A stretch of 64,000 nucleotides of DNA from Oscheius onirici (lineage: Eukaryota; Nematoda; Chromadorea; Rhabditida; Rhabditidae): contig OW051473.1 of NCBI GenBank assembly GCA_932521025.1, positions 4,278,001-4,342,000 of the forward strand, written 5' to 3'. The translations under genes were made by a program, and so were the position numbers. Each line of letters begins with the position of its first letter. Position 1 is the stretch's first letter. Below, piece by piece: positions 26,075-36,861 of this stretch. The notes beneath the pieces were generated by a model. That model was not told where the DNA came from, did not search any database, and saw only the letters and a list, made by a program, of their open reading frames with translations.

Positions 26075-26769
26075 ATGGTCCAGTTCTTCAGTTTCCTGCT
26101 TTTGGTTGGTACTGCTTTGGTGGCCGCTAATTACGGCTACGGTACCGGCCAGGACTACGGGGCATACCAATCACCTGCGCAGTCGGTTCCTGTACTCGTT
26201 CCGTATGTTGCTCCAGCTCCAGCAATTCTTCAGGAATTACCAGCTTCCCACGAATTCGTACGTGTTGAAAAAATTCTTCGAAGAAAAACTTTTAGCTCAA
26301 AAAACGTAAGCACCACCGCAGAAGTCATCGTAGCAGAAGCAGATCTTCCAGAGGATCTCATAGTCACGAGAAACGAAGCAAAAGTTATCTTAAAAGTATT
26401 GCCACATCAGCTTAATTTCAGAATGTAAAAAATGCAAAGATCTCAAAAGGTCTGGAGAAGATGGTGCTTTCAAGCCCGAGATTTAGTAAGTCCGAAGTAG
26501 TAGTTTCCTGACAAAACTGTTCAGCTACTTCGAACACGACGGATGCCGTCGTGCTGTGATTAGTTGTGATACAACTCGTCGAGTTCAAATTATCAACGAA
26601 AAGAGAGTGAAACTGGCAGATGGAAAAGGAATTTCAAAGGTTGCGCAGTGCACCAAAAAGAATCAGTAAGTATAACATCGACGCTTAAAGAGTTTTTTTT
26701 AGCTGGAAGACTACCGATGCAACTGGACGTGACACATCCGTGTCAGAGCTCAGATGCCTTCACGTTTAA
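26075..26769 (+). CDS. secreted protein: Tyr/Pro-rich head, Ser/Arg-rich linker, cysteine-rich domain (paralogue)
   Basis: The start at 26075 is chosen over an in-frame ATG at 25979 because it gives a proper signal peptide (MVQFFSFLLLVGTALVAA). Exon 1 ends HEF before GTACGT. Exon 2 starts in phase after CTTTTAG and reads an Arg/Ser/His-rich run (HHRRSHRSRSRSSRGSHSHE). The next exons give CKKCKD, then DGCRRAVISC, VAQCTKKN, and WKTTDATGRD ending LRCLHV, TAA at 26767-26769, with an AATAAA just after. Domain order, intron sites and phases match the minus-strand neighbour at 25038-25713, so the two arose by an inverted duplication. The cysteine domain resembles the nematode C6/DUF281 type; function unknown. 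Confidence 0.78.
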
Positions 26770-26810
26770 ACAATAAAGTTATTACTCTTTCAATTGTACA
26801 AGTTTGTTTA

Positions 26811-28521
26811 TCACATGCAGTTCATCACCAGGTGTGGTTGAGGCAGAGACAGCAATCGAATCATGTCTGATTCCAAATGACCGATATGCTATATAGTACA
26901 GTTGTGAAAAGACAAAATCTGACATACCGTGAAAGACGGCAGAAGGAGTGCAAGTTTCAAAACTCGGTTCGATTTGTTGATGGGACTGAGATAAGGAAAA
27001 CTGGAAGAAATTTGGGACGATAATGCTTCCTGAAGTTTTTCCCGGAACGCCTGACACGTAGTCAACCCGTCTTCTGTCAGCATAGAATCTGAAAATTTAT
27101 CTGGTTGAAGACCTTCACTTCAGACATACCAATTTGAAACAGCGCTATTGTTTTGATCAGACAATATTCTTCAAATGTAATATTCAAATCGGCCATCGCC
27201 ATAACCACCTCGTCGATGAGTTTTCGACAAATGATCCCGTACGTTTTCTCCCATCTGAAAAGGTTGCCTGATTCTGCAGAGATCAGATAAGACGTACACT
27301 GGGTCAAGATGCGACAGATCTTCGCTACCCGTGGGTACATAGGCCCCATTACCAAGAGGCATTCCTTTGTTCTTCAGTTTGTTAACATGACACTTGAAGG
27401 CGTAGGTAATCCATCCAAAACAAGGAAAATTGTTCTTGAAGAGAAGTGCCTGAAACAAGGTTAAACTGTTAAAAAAAAGGAGAAATCTCACTTGATCCTC
27501 AAGACATAGGGCTCTATATTCGGGAATACCCATAGCCCAGTCTGTATGCAGGATGAATGCACGTGACCACTGGCTGTATACATCAGCAGGACCCATAATG
27601 CGGGAACAAGACCAGTCCAGCTGAACAAAAATTACATAATGATCCTGGTACGTGTACTCACAGGATATCTTTTCATTGTGAAGCCTGAACCCGCCTCTGA
27701 TGGATCAGTGTTCATCTCTGCTTCTTTATCCAATGCGCAGAGAAAGCGAACTAATCCATAATAACCATCGTTACAAACGGCACCTTAACTCGTTTGTTAC
27801 TATTTTCATTAAAAAAGTTACCATTCGCTGGTAGAGCTCGTCCAAATCGCTCACTTTCTGTTTCAGAATAAGTAACTTCCTCGGGCGACGATGTCATCAG
27901 AGAACCTCTCATTCTTTCCTCTCGAACAAACTTCGGATTCATGCCTCCTCGCAAACAATTGTTCATTCTACAGGCTCGACAGCTGTTTCTGGCTTCTGAA
28001 CAAAAATTAACATCTTGTTTAGGCGAGAAATCTTATACGAACAAAGAGTTCCAAAAACCGGATTGGCCGACTTCAAATTTCCGAAATGGCTTGGAACCCG
28101 TAGAATAATTGACTTAGCCTTACCATTAGAAGTATTGCAGGTGTTGCTAGCGTTACAGACATAGACTCTTCCCCCAAAAACTGTTCTTCTAAAAAGATCG
28201 AATAAAATAGATAGCAGCAACAAATGGACTGGTATTGTGACAAAAGTATAAAACCATGAAAAAGTTCTACCTGAAAAAAGCCTTGCACCCATGACAACTT
28301 GGAGCTCCTAAAATATTTGTATTTAAATTAGGCCTTCTAACAAACCGTAATGTAAACGTACGCAGTTAGTAGATGCACATCCAACACATCGTATCGACTG
28401 AACTTTTATATGAGATGTGTCTATCCAAAGAGAAGAAAAACAGAATACGACTCACCGTTCTCAAATTATTATTGGAATGTATAGATTCTGGAGTCGGAAT
28501 ATCGACATGATATGGATCCAT
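26811..28521 (-). CDS. nuclear hormone receptor
   Basis: Exon 1 (MDPYHVDIPTPES) is followed by exons that rebuild a two-finger DNA-binding domain: RCVGC ... HYGAPSCHGCKAFFRR (first finger with P-box CHGCKAFF), then YVCNASNTCNTSNG and NSCRACRMNNCLRGGM (second finger). The ligand-binding domain follows, with DWAMGIPEYRALCLEDQ, the helix-3 region ALLFKNNFPCFGW, then WEKTYGIICRKLIDEVV and LALLLPSFT. The last exon (HIGHLESDMIRLLSL ...) could provide the AF-2 helix and stops at 26811-26813. Nematode genomes hold very many such receptors derived from HNF4; the member and ligand cannot be named. The 3' end lies 41 bp from the end of the converging gene at 26769. Confidence 0.9.
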
Positions 28522-28876
28522 TCAACAAAACACAAGAGAAGGACACTTTGAAACAGCGATGGTAGACCTTAGATAAAAGAGTGAGGACAACGCGGAACAG
28601 AGGCCGACTATCCGTCGCTAGCTTTACAAGATCGAAGTGCAGATAGCGAGATCGCCGCCTCCTGAGATCCCAAACTTAATGATGGGCGAAGAAAGCCCGT
28701 TAAGAAGGAACAATATGTAGATGGTGGGTCATCGATGAGTGTCAAACTTTGTAAGCAATTGCTTTCTTGACTGCTTAGATCAAACCGTGAAAAAGTAAGA
28801 TTTTTATAGGGTTTTTATGTTCATTATTGACTAGCTTTATCTGTACTTACAACATTCTTGATGAGAAAAAAATCAG

Positions 28877-29759
28877 TTAAACTTTGAGTTGCTTGAGGTA
28901 AGATCGTCTAAGTTTCAGTGCCTTTGCAGTGGGAACAGCAATAGGACTGTTGTAGTCGATGGCGTTGATAGCGTTTGTAACAACACCAGGAGCCTGAAAT
29001 GTTGCTCTAATATCAATTATCATCCAGCTTACATTGTTTGAGATGATACCACTGTTAACTCCAACCGGTGATCTAAAAAGAAGAAAAGTCTTCGTATGAA
29101 GAATTAGATCAAGCGGAACTTACAAAGCGTACGAGCCGTAAGGATATCGAGGAACTACTTCTTGGACGGTGCTGAAATGTTAGTATTGACGAGACTGCGA
29201 TTAATCTAAGCTAGTTAAAGTGTTAGCGCTTACATAGGAGGAGGCGCAGCCGAAAAGACGGGAGTTTCTTGGAAATAACTGAAAGATTGGTTAATGGAAG
29301 CCGTGTTATAGCAAGAATTGAGCTTACACTGACTGGACTACTGGTTGGCCAACAAGTTGTCCGACTTGTCCAACCTGTCCAACAGGTCCCATCTGTCCTA
29401 TTTGTCCAACTGGAGCAGCATAGTTGCTGATGGACATTCCCGGATCCTGAACGACGATGGGTGGAGAAGGAATCATCGGAGGTGGCGCGGCGGGAGCAAC
29501 AGCGCTGAAAATAGGATCCAATGACGTATTTCAAGTATCGCTCACTATGTAGCAGGTGAAGGAGGTGCTTGCTGTACGGGAACCTTGGCATAAAGTGGTA
29601 TCTATAAATCCATGTTTGAATGCCAACTGCCCGACAATTTACCCGCTCGTACCCAATTATCCTCGGTGGAGCATAGGCTTGACAACATGTGGTAAATGAC
29701 AGTCCGCAACAAGCTTGAGCAGAGCCAAGAAGAGCCAAAAGTAGTGCCGCCTTGAACAT
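28877..29759 (-). CDS. secreted protein with Gly-Gln repeats
   Basis: Seven short exons join in phase. Exon 1 encodes a signal peptide followed by CCGLSFTTCCQAY. Exon 3 (about 29515-29325) is Pro-rich, then has repeated three-residue steps of the form GQI-GQM-GPV-GQV-GQV-GQL. Later exons encode Pro/Tyr-rich pieces and a basic end (LRRSYLKQLKV) stopping at 28877-28879. The mature product is about 170 residues. I do not recognise the family. The short Gly-Gln repeat and the Cys pairs suggest an extracellular structural role, perhaps cuticle or gut lining; this is inference. A TATA box lies 60 bp upstream. Confidence 0.72.
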
Positions 29760-29817
29760 TTCTAAAGAAAAGAGATGTTTAGGAAAAACGTTTGTGAGGA
29801 CTGGTGCCAAGATCTCC

Positions 29818-29825
29818 CTTTTATA
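29818..29825 (-). promoter_or_regulatory. TATA box of the Gly-Gln repeat gene
   Basis: On the minus strand the sequence reads TATAAAAG, about 60 bp upstream of the start codon at 29759. Position and sequence fit a core promoter. Confidence 0.5.
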
Positions 29826-31080
29826 TCGAGATTCTCAACTCCAGCTGTGAGTTGCACCGTGACCACCAGCTGACAAATGGCGCATTCATTGGACCTTTCA
29901 AAACAGGAGGCGTTGATTGCGCGAGACGAATTTGGACCTTCGGCAGATCACATCTGCCAATGATGTTACTCCAGTTTCATATGCCCACGATTGTTGTTTC
30001 TTTCGCCTTTTCAAATTACGCAGTAAATCTGTCATAAAGGGAGTGAAAATAGTGAAAATGAGAAGTGAACTGGACATAAATGTCTGTCACAAATGTTTCG
30101 GCACAGTTAACACTGCCAAAGAGGACTTGCTTCATCTAACGGAAACAGGTGCCAACGCGATTTTCAAGGACATGCCTTCGGCGGATCACATCACAGCAGA
30201 ACCTTGTCACTTGATGACATATATGAATGATGTTGACTGTCGCATAATATCTGTGCAACACAAAACAGAAAGTTCTTCAAGATAACTTAACTCAACGCAC
30301 AACTCAAGTGAATGATTGGGTCTTCTTCGCAAATCTTCTTTGTTCTCTAATGGGAAAAATTAAAAGTAACCTTGAGATCATTTTTGATGGAAAATTTGCT
30401 TATCAGAGGAGCTTAGGTGCTCGCTTTTTATTGGCGATATTTCGATCTTGCCAACCCTTGTTTTCATTGGTCTCAGCAACACTATCACTGGTCTCAGCAA
30501 CATATCAATGAAAGCCGCCGGATGAGTGATTCTTTCTTCGACGGCTCGGATTCAATGTGGAGCAATGGGGACCACTCCCGCGGGTGCTATCCGTCTCCGC
30601 CACGCCCCTTAACTCCGCCTCTTTTAGGCTCTCCTCCCGTGCTGAATTAAAGGCATTATTGATAGATCTACTCTTGTTGACCATTGCAATACCTGGAAAC
30701 TCTCTACTTTTGTATTTTATCACATCATAGTCATTTTTTGGCAGCTCGTCTTGAATGGAGTCAGATCGCGCTCGTCTGAATATTTCATGCTATGCGATAC
30801 AGCGAGACAAGATGTCCCCAATTCACACTTCCCTTTGTATACTTTGTGCCGAAAATAGAATCTTCTGAAAACTTCACTTCCTTACCAGATAGGACATTTC
30901 TTTCTAATATGGCCAATCAGACATTGTTGTTTTCGGGACTATGCGAAGCGTCTTGCTAGGTTCCATACCAAATAGTTCATTTTTCGTTCACACTTTCGTG
31001 TTCCACAATACAAATTTCGCTTGTAGTTGTTATTGTTTCTTTATACATCTTCTTTCACGGGTTTCAGCTGTAATGTGGAG
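29826..31080. other. intergenic stretch, no supported gene
   Basis: No exon chain found. A 21-bp tandem duplication lies at 30465-30506. The last bases (TTTCAG before 31081) are the acceptor for the ion-channel message. Confidence 0.5.
30465..30506 (+). repeat. two-copy 21-bp tandem repeat
   Basis: CATTGGTCTCAGCAACACTAT is followed at once by a near-identical copy (CACTGGTCTCAGCAACATATC). It is non-coding as far as I can see. Confidence 0.6.
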
Positions 31081-34000
31081 ATGAACTATCTGAGTTGGCT
31101 GCTGTGCTGCTCCTTCGTGGGAGGCATGGCGCCAGTGATCCGAAGGCCGTTAGGTGCACCGGATAAAGATGACGAGTACGAAGAAGAAAGACACAATCCG
31201 CGTTCTCGAAGAGCGTTTGGGAAAAACGACTATATGCTGCCGGAAAATTTCAAAACATTACGGCGCTCGGACATCCCCGTTACATATAGACTTCATGACG
31301 ACTTGTTGCGATATTACAGGTAAGAGTCCAAAGCTAACTTTTATATGTTATTATCAAATTTGACCCGAGAATATAGCTCCCAGGGGCCTGAACAAGGCGC
31401 CAAAATTTTGAGGGGCAGATGTCAGTCTGGCGTGACGATGGACACCGGGGAATTCCATCATTGTATCAGTTGTAGGAACAATTGCTGAAATGATGTCAAG
31501 GGGAGAAATGTTGCCATTTTGCAAAAAGTTCCGTAGGTTTCAGGATGTTCCAGCCTATCTCTGGGTAAATGCGACAATATTGTATTACAAATAAAATTAC
31601 CCGGTGTCCCACTTTACCTTCCCCAGGGAAAAAGGCTAAGGTGTTCCTCCTTAATGGCTTCCAGGACATTCCATGCAAACGAAACAAACTTTCAGGAAAG
31701 GGACGAGACCAGTAACACACCCGAACAAGATAGTCGATGTATCAATGAGTGTCTTCCTGTATCAGATCATCAAACTTGTACGTTTTTGACCTATTTATTG
31801 ACGCTGACATCTACCCGATTTTTATTCGACTATTTAGGACGCCGTAAAGAATACCATCAGTTTATCGGGAAGCTTCGAACTGGTGAGTCCTTAGTTGGCT
31901 TCCACGTAGTTGGTGAGATACTCGAAAGTCTTTTGGTACCTGAAATTTGTCAGATTTTTCGCATGGCTTGGAAAAAGGACACGGATGCAGTTTAGCGCTG
32001 TTGAAATAGTTTGCGGCGAAGCAATAGCATCAACTTTAACAACTCATATTTAAGCACGCAAATAGGTCGATTCTCAGCAAGCCGAAGTGTAGCCAAAAAT
32101 AGTTGATAGTAAGAAGAATCAAACCTTTTGAGGAACTTTTTAGTGTTTCCATCAGGACCAGTAATGATTACCCTTTCCTCCAGTAGGTCAGGCTTCAAAA
32201 GAATAAAAAGACGAGCTGCAGACTTCATCTCTTGCCACCATCCAATCATTGACTTTTTGTATTTCGTCTCCAACTTGATAGTTTTCTCCCGTATGATTCC
32301 TTCCTCGATGATCATGAGACCTAAACTTTAAGAAAAAATCACGTCGAAGACACCGCAGCGATAAGTACTTCCGATATTAGACACAGAGTATTCTAATGAG
32401 CTTTGTGGATGTACTGGGTGATTGGGCCAGTTTGAGTGCAGTGTGTGTCTTCCTTCTCACAGCCCAATTACGGCATTTAGAAGACGCTTCGCACAAACCA
32501 GGCGACTGAGAACGGGGAGTCTGTTTAATGTGATACTTTTTGTTTTGAGTTTTCTCAAAAATAGATAGATTTGTATTCCACAACTGCTCGAGTGGCTTTC
32601 AGCTGTGTGCGTACCTCCCTCGGGGACGTTCAGGGAAGGAAGAAGGCAACTTTCGGCTTTTGTCCTTCAAGACGGGTTCAACCGCTATATTAGCATAGGA
32701 ACCCGCCGGGATTTCTAAGTTCGAAAGGGATGAGTTCAAAAGCAATCAACTTTTCTTATCTATTAAAATATGATGTCACAATAGTCAGTTATGTCAAAAT
32801 TGAAACTTATGAAACTATTAGGAGGATTTCATCATCTCAATTTTAGTGAAGACGTAATTTTTTGGTAGTTATGAAGTGCTATCGAATTGTTCCCCTGGGT
32901 GTCGCGGAGGTCGTGTCTTAAAGGATCGCTCAACGGAGACGAATGGCCGTTATTTTGTGTCCGAGAACACCATTTACGAACTCAATATGCCACTCGAATA
33001 TTGCACAAAATAAAGAGGGGTATACCTGAATTTCCGACCATCTCAATAGCGACGAGGTCATCGCCGGTGGGCTTCTTGTCAAAATCCACAAATCCAGTGT
33101 CTTCATCAAATGGCTTGCTCGTCATAAATCCTACCTCCCGCCGCGTATCCGTCCCATCCAAAGTCACTGCATAAGTGCTGAATAGAGATCATTATAAGTA
33201 GGGGTTGTTTTGCTTGCCTGACATTGACTGGGGGTCGATCAAACGATGGAACATCCGATATTTGAACTTCGAGAACCTCTGTGTAAGGACCAGTCAGTGA
33301 CTCGGGATATCTGTCTCCGGCAGTTGTTTTTGCTTCCCATCTGCCAACAAACCAGGCCAGATTCTCAAGAATTGGAGGTAGTGCAAGCGGAAGTTCTAAA
33401 CACGAATTGTTGATCTATTGCAAGTATACTAACTTTTTCCAGTTGACTCGCATACTCCACACGTTAACGCACAGTTATCTGAGAAAAAGGGTAGAATCGG
33501 TCTGGCCCATTGACAACGGTTCTCGTCCTTCCACCGCTCACAGCTTCGGTAGACATCTTGACACAGTCCTAAGATGAAAATATTGGTTTCCTCAAATTTG
33601 GCTACTTTGACATCCTTTGCCCATGAAGCCACGTGGACAGCGACATCTGTTGCCGGTTCTTCTTTGCTCACAGACTCCATCTCCACAATCCCTTGACCCC
33701 AAAGAGCAGAAGTGTACCACTGAAAGCACTCAAATTTACTTAAGAAGGTGGATCTCTCGCCCATCTAGGACGCCGTTTCGGGGGCTCATTTGAATTCCAA
33801 GAGGGCTTTTTATGAATCTCATCTCCATTGCATTGATATTGCTCCTTCCGATGCCATTAAGTTTGGCTACGGAGAGAACTTCGATCGAAAAAAGGCACTT
33901 CAAAATGCTTGCGAAATCAAGGGGACTAACGTAAGAACTGCTTGGACTTACCTGTTTTTATTACTTTTTGCGAGGAAACAATTTGTAGCAATATTAAGAA

Positions 34001-36861
34001 ACCCAGTGTGACAAACTTCATCCTGAAAGATCTAATGTATCTTTTTCAGTATTGGCAAGACGAATTTCTTCAATGGAACCCTTCGAGCTACGAGGGTGCC
34101 CAGGAGATATTCTTATCATCGTCAGACGTATGGATTCCGGAATTTTCTCTCTACTACAGGTGAGAACAAAATTTGAATGAAAACGCTTGTCGGCAATGCT
34201 TATAAACATCCCAGCTTAGGACAATATTTCAGTCCATGCATCCTATCAAGTTTTTCTCATCTGCTGTCCCGAGTATTCACTTTTGGCAGAATAGAAAACT
34301 GTTCTTTCAATTGTCAGAAATAGGAGGAAATAAGCGCCATTGAGAGGGTTTGATGGTCTAGTTAGAGAACAATTGAGAAGAGAATTGGGAGCTATTCTAA
34401 TTCGCCGCCAAGTGAGCTCAAAGTAAGAATGACTGGGCGAGAAGGGGGATCGGTTCTGCTATCTTGGGTGTAGCACCTTTTTCTAACAAGAATTACACAA
34501 AAGTCATTGCCGAGAAGTTCATGCCCTCGGGGCAGTCCAGAAGGGGTCGTGATCACTCGAAAAACAGGCGCGTGCCCTTGGAAGAAGAGTGGGGGAAAGC
34601 TTAGCGAAAGTGTTCGGGTACTGGCTGCCAGCTAGCAGAAAACAGCAGCAAAAAACTGCCCGATCGGGGAGACATACCAGTTACGCTTCTTGTTACAATG
34701 GCAGATAACATCCGCAATTCGCGCTTTCCAATCGGAACGGAGTCTTGAGAAAACTGGAAAAGAAAGATTGTCATCAGATATTGTCTCCCTTTTCAGCCTC
34801 AATTTTAACGACGCCGTCAAACTACAGTCAAATAATGATATTCGTGTCAACTACACTGGCCACATTCGCTATTACATACCCTTTTCATCAGAAAGTCTTT
34901 GCAAACTGGACGTCAAGTTTTTTCCATTTGACAAGTGAGTTTCGTTAACACAGGAACTGTTGAACTTCGAGAAAACTGTTATTCGGTAACATCAGTTTCA
35001 GTGCCGATGGTACCAGTCACAGTAGAGTAATAGAAATGGAGATTAAAGTTTACAAGCAGCCTGGCCTCGGCTAATTCACTGCTGCACAGCCAGCGTCGAG
35101 CGTCATATCCCTCGCGAAATTTTGCACTTGGCTCCTTGGCACAGTGTCGGCGCGGGCAACTTCGCCCGAGAGATGCGGGTTCGATCCCGCGCCCACATTT
35201 TTCGCTTTGCCCGCGTCGAGAAGTTTAAAAAATAGATTTGATGAGGATAAAATTCAGGCAAAAATGTCAACTTCTGTTCGGATCCTGGGCACACTCTAAC
35301 GATTCCATCAAATACTCTCTCTATACACCGACGTTGTCATTAATCGACTTTTACGACAATCAGGAATGGGAACTGGTCATGGTAGCATTTTCTGAAGTTT
35401 TGTTTAATAACTTCTTAGAACGAAAGCACGGTTCAATCTAATGGCTTCCTTTACGACTATCTGGATCCCCCACTCTTCTGGGAAATGATCATTATCGACC
35501 TTGTGGTTGAGCGGCAAAGTTTTTATTACGGTCAGCTTATTATTGGACAGAACTCATGTCATTTGTAGTGTTCAATCTGGTGATACCTAGCACGATCATC
35601 ACCCTTGTAGCTGTCATAGGTTTCCATACACCGAGTACCAGTGGTCGCGTTCGGTTCGTGAGCTTCAAATTCATTTGATTACAGTGTTTAAGAGATGCAA
35701 AGTTCCGCTTGGGAATCATGACCCTCATGAGTATGTCCGTCATCTTGTTGGCTATTGTCGAAGACATGCCAAAGTTCAGCATGTCCACGAACCGAAAAGG
35801 AAGAGGCTCTTTCTCAGGAATTCCACTTATCGGTAATAGAACTTCTGGTTGATTTACTCTTTCTTTCAGGGTTGTATTACTTCATATTGTTGGCTATCAT
35901 TGGACTATCCACCGTTACAACTTCCATGTTCGTGTTTTTGGAGCGGGATGTTCGTGTCAAACATGAAATACCATGGTATCTACGATGGTTAGCTCTCGAC
36001 ATAGCGCCACACAGAATATCCAGGTGAGTACTAGTTTCCCTTTTTAGTGCTCCTTTTATGTTGTATGGTATAAAAAACATGCAAGAACCAAAACCTTTCT
36101 CTATTTCCAGTTGTAGGTCCTCAAGTTCCTATCGTCGCCAAATGAACGATGGCCAGCAGTCCGAGGTACGAAACTATAACAGTCAAGAAGAAAGCACCTC
36201 GTTCCAGCTGCAAGAGCATCTTCTGAGCAATGGACGAGTTCAAACCGGCATTCGTGACAAGGCAAGAGGGGTTGCTGTTTCGTTACTCTCCCTGCTTCCA
36301 CGTCCCTCAGTTGCAGACAATGCTTACCAAATGCACTCTCACAACCCGGTTTCCCACTGCCTTTTCTTTTGTAGTTCGTACTTTTCAGCTGGAGACGACG
36401 CCTAATCGGCAAGCTCTTCGACGAAGACTGAGCATCACGCAGTACGACAACATGCTCATCTACCAGTACTTTGAACAGGTCTTGGAAGATTTGATCAGTT
36501 GTGTTACACACATTGAGAAAAGTGTTTCCGGAATACGGTTGGTATAGTTTCGCCATATATACTTTATTAGATTCAGCCAAGAAATTGTGTCTTTGATTCC
36601 CCAGGATGATCTCAACAGCAAGTGGCAGACAGTTATCCGTCGCCTTGAAATCATCTCGCTGGTATTCTACGTTTCCGTTCTTTTCATCACCATGTATTTG
36701 TTCTTCTATCATGACTGGTAAGTAGATAACCAAGGTTAAGTTAAAATTCTGATAGGTATTGTGCAATTGGTCATAATCCCTGTGGACAACACAACTTAAA
36801 GTGCCCCTGGATGACTCCGGTCGAAGAAGATCCACAGTGCTTACATAACTCCTACAATTGA
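31081..36861 (+). CDS. Cys-loop ligand-gated ion channel subunit
   Basis: At least 13 exons join in phase. Exon 1 (31081-31319) has a hydrophobic leader and LHDDLLRYY; exon 2 (31696-31777) gives RKGTRPVTHP; exon 3 (31838-31882) the NTISLSGSFEL strand; exon 4 (34050-34159) YWQDEFLQWNP ... DVWIPEFSLYY; exon 5 (34797-34934) ends CKLDVKFFPFDK and exon 6 starts QKC, closing a 13-residue Cys loop. ERQSFYY leads into TM1 (VFNLVIPSTIITLVAV), then TM2 (RLGIMTLMSMSVILLAIVED), TM3, a cytoplasmic loop, and TM4 (LEIISLVFYVSVLFITMYLF) before a short Cys-containing tail. Stop at 36859-36861; about 560 residues. These pentameric channels are gated by transmitters such as acetylcholine or amines; ligand and ion choice are not clear. 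C. elegans calls such orphans lgc. Confidence 0.9.
31891..33764 (-). CDS. ShKT domain plus THAP4/nitrobindin-like domain protein, nested in an ion-channel intron
   Basis: An exon from 33764 includes a six-cysteine stretch (LCQDVYRSCERW ... NRC ... DNCALTCGVC), which fits a ShKT domain. The next exons encode LPPILENLAWFVGRWEAKTT, GPYTEVLEVQISDVPSF, VTLDGTDTRREVGFMTSKPF, DDLVAIEMVGNSG and IREKTIKLETKY. These are strands of the THAP4 heme-binding/nitrobindin-like beta barrel (DUF1794). The final exon is RYQKTFEYLTNYVEAN, stop at 31891-31893, joined in phase across GTTTGA ... TTTCAG. In this family the barrel can bind heme; here the role is unknown. The start at 33764 is uncertain, and an upstream exon with a signal peptide may be missing. 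The whole gene lies in intron 3 of the channel on the opposite strand. Confidence 0.72.
35120..35202 (+). other. tRNA-derived element with A box, B box and T-run
   Basis: TGGCACAGTGTCGG at 35137-35150 resembles an A box and GGTTCGATCCC at 35178-35188 matches a B box, 41 bases apart as in a tRNA, followed by TTTTT at 35198-35202. A stem (CGGGC / GCCCG) sits where an anticodon arm would be, and GCGGG/CCCGC forms a T arm with a six-base loop. No 5' acceptor strand pairs with the 3' end, so this is a degenerate tRNA copy or a SINE head, not a working tRNA. It lies in intron 5 of the channel gene. Confidence 0.5.

Noticed and set aside
33813-33932. Plus-strand signal-peptide-like frame MNLISIALILLLPMPLS
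   Set aside because: Its phase does not join to the next channel exon, and the true channel N-terminus is encoded by exons at 31081-31882.
35120-35202. Functional tRNA gene
   Set aside because: The 5' acceptor strand does not pair and the T loop is one base short, so only a derived element is claimed.
35103-35294. 63-codon minus frame
   Set aside because: Antisense to the tRNA-derived element and a channel exon.
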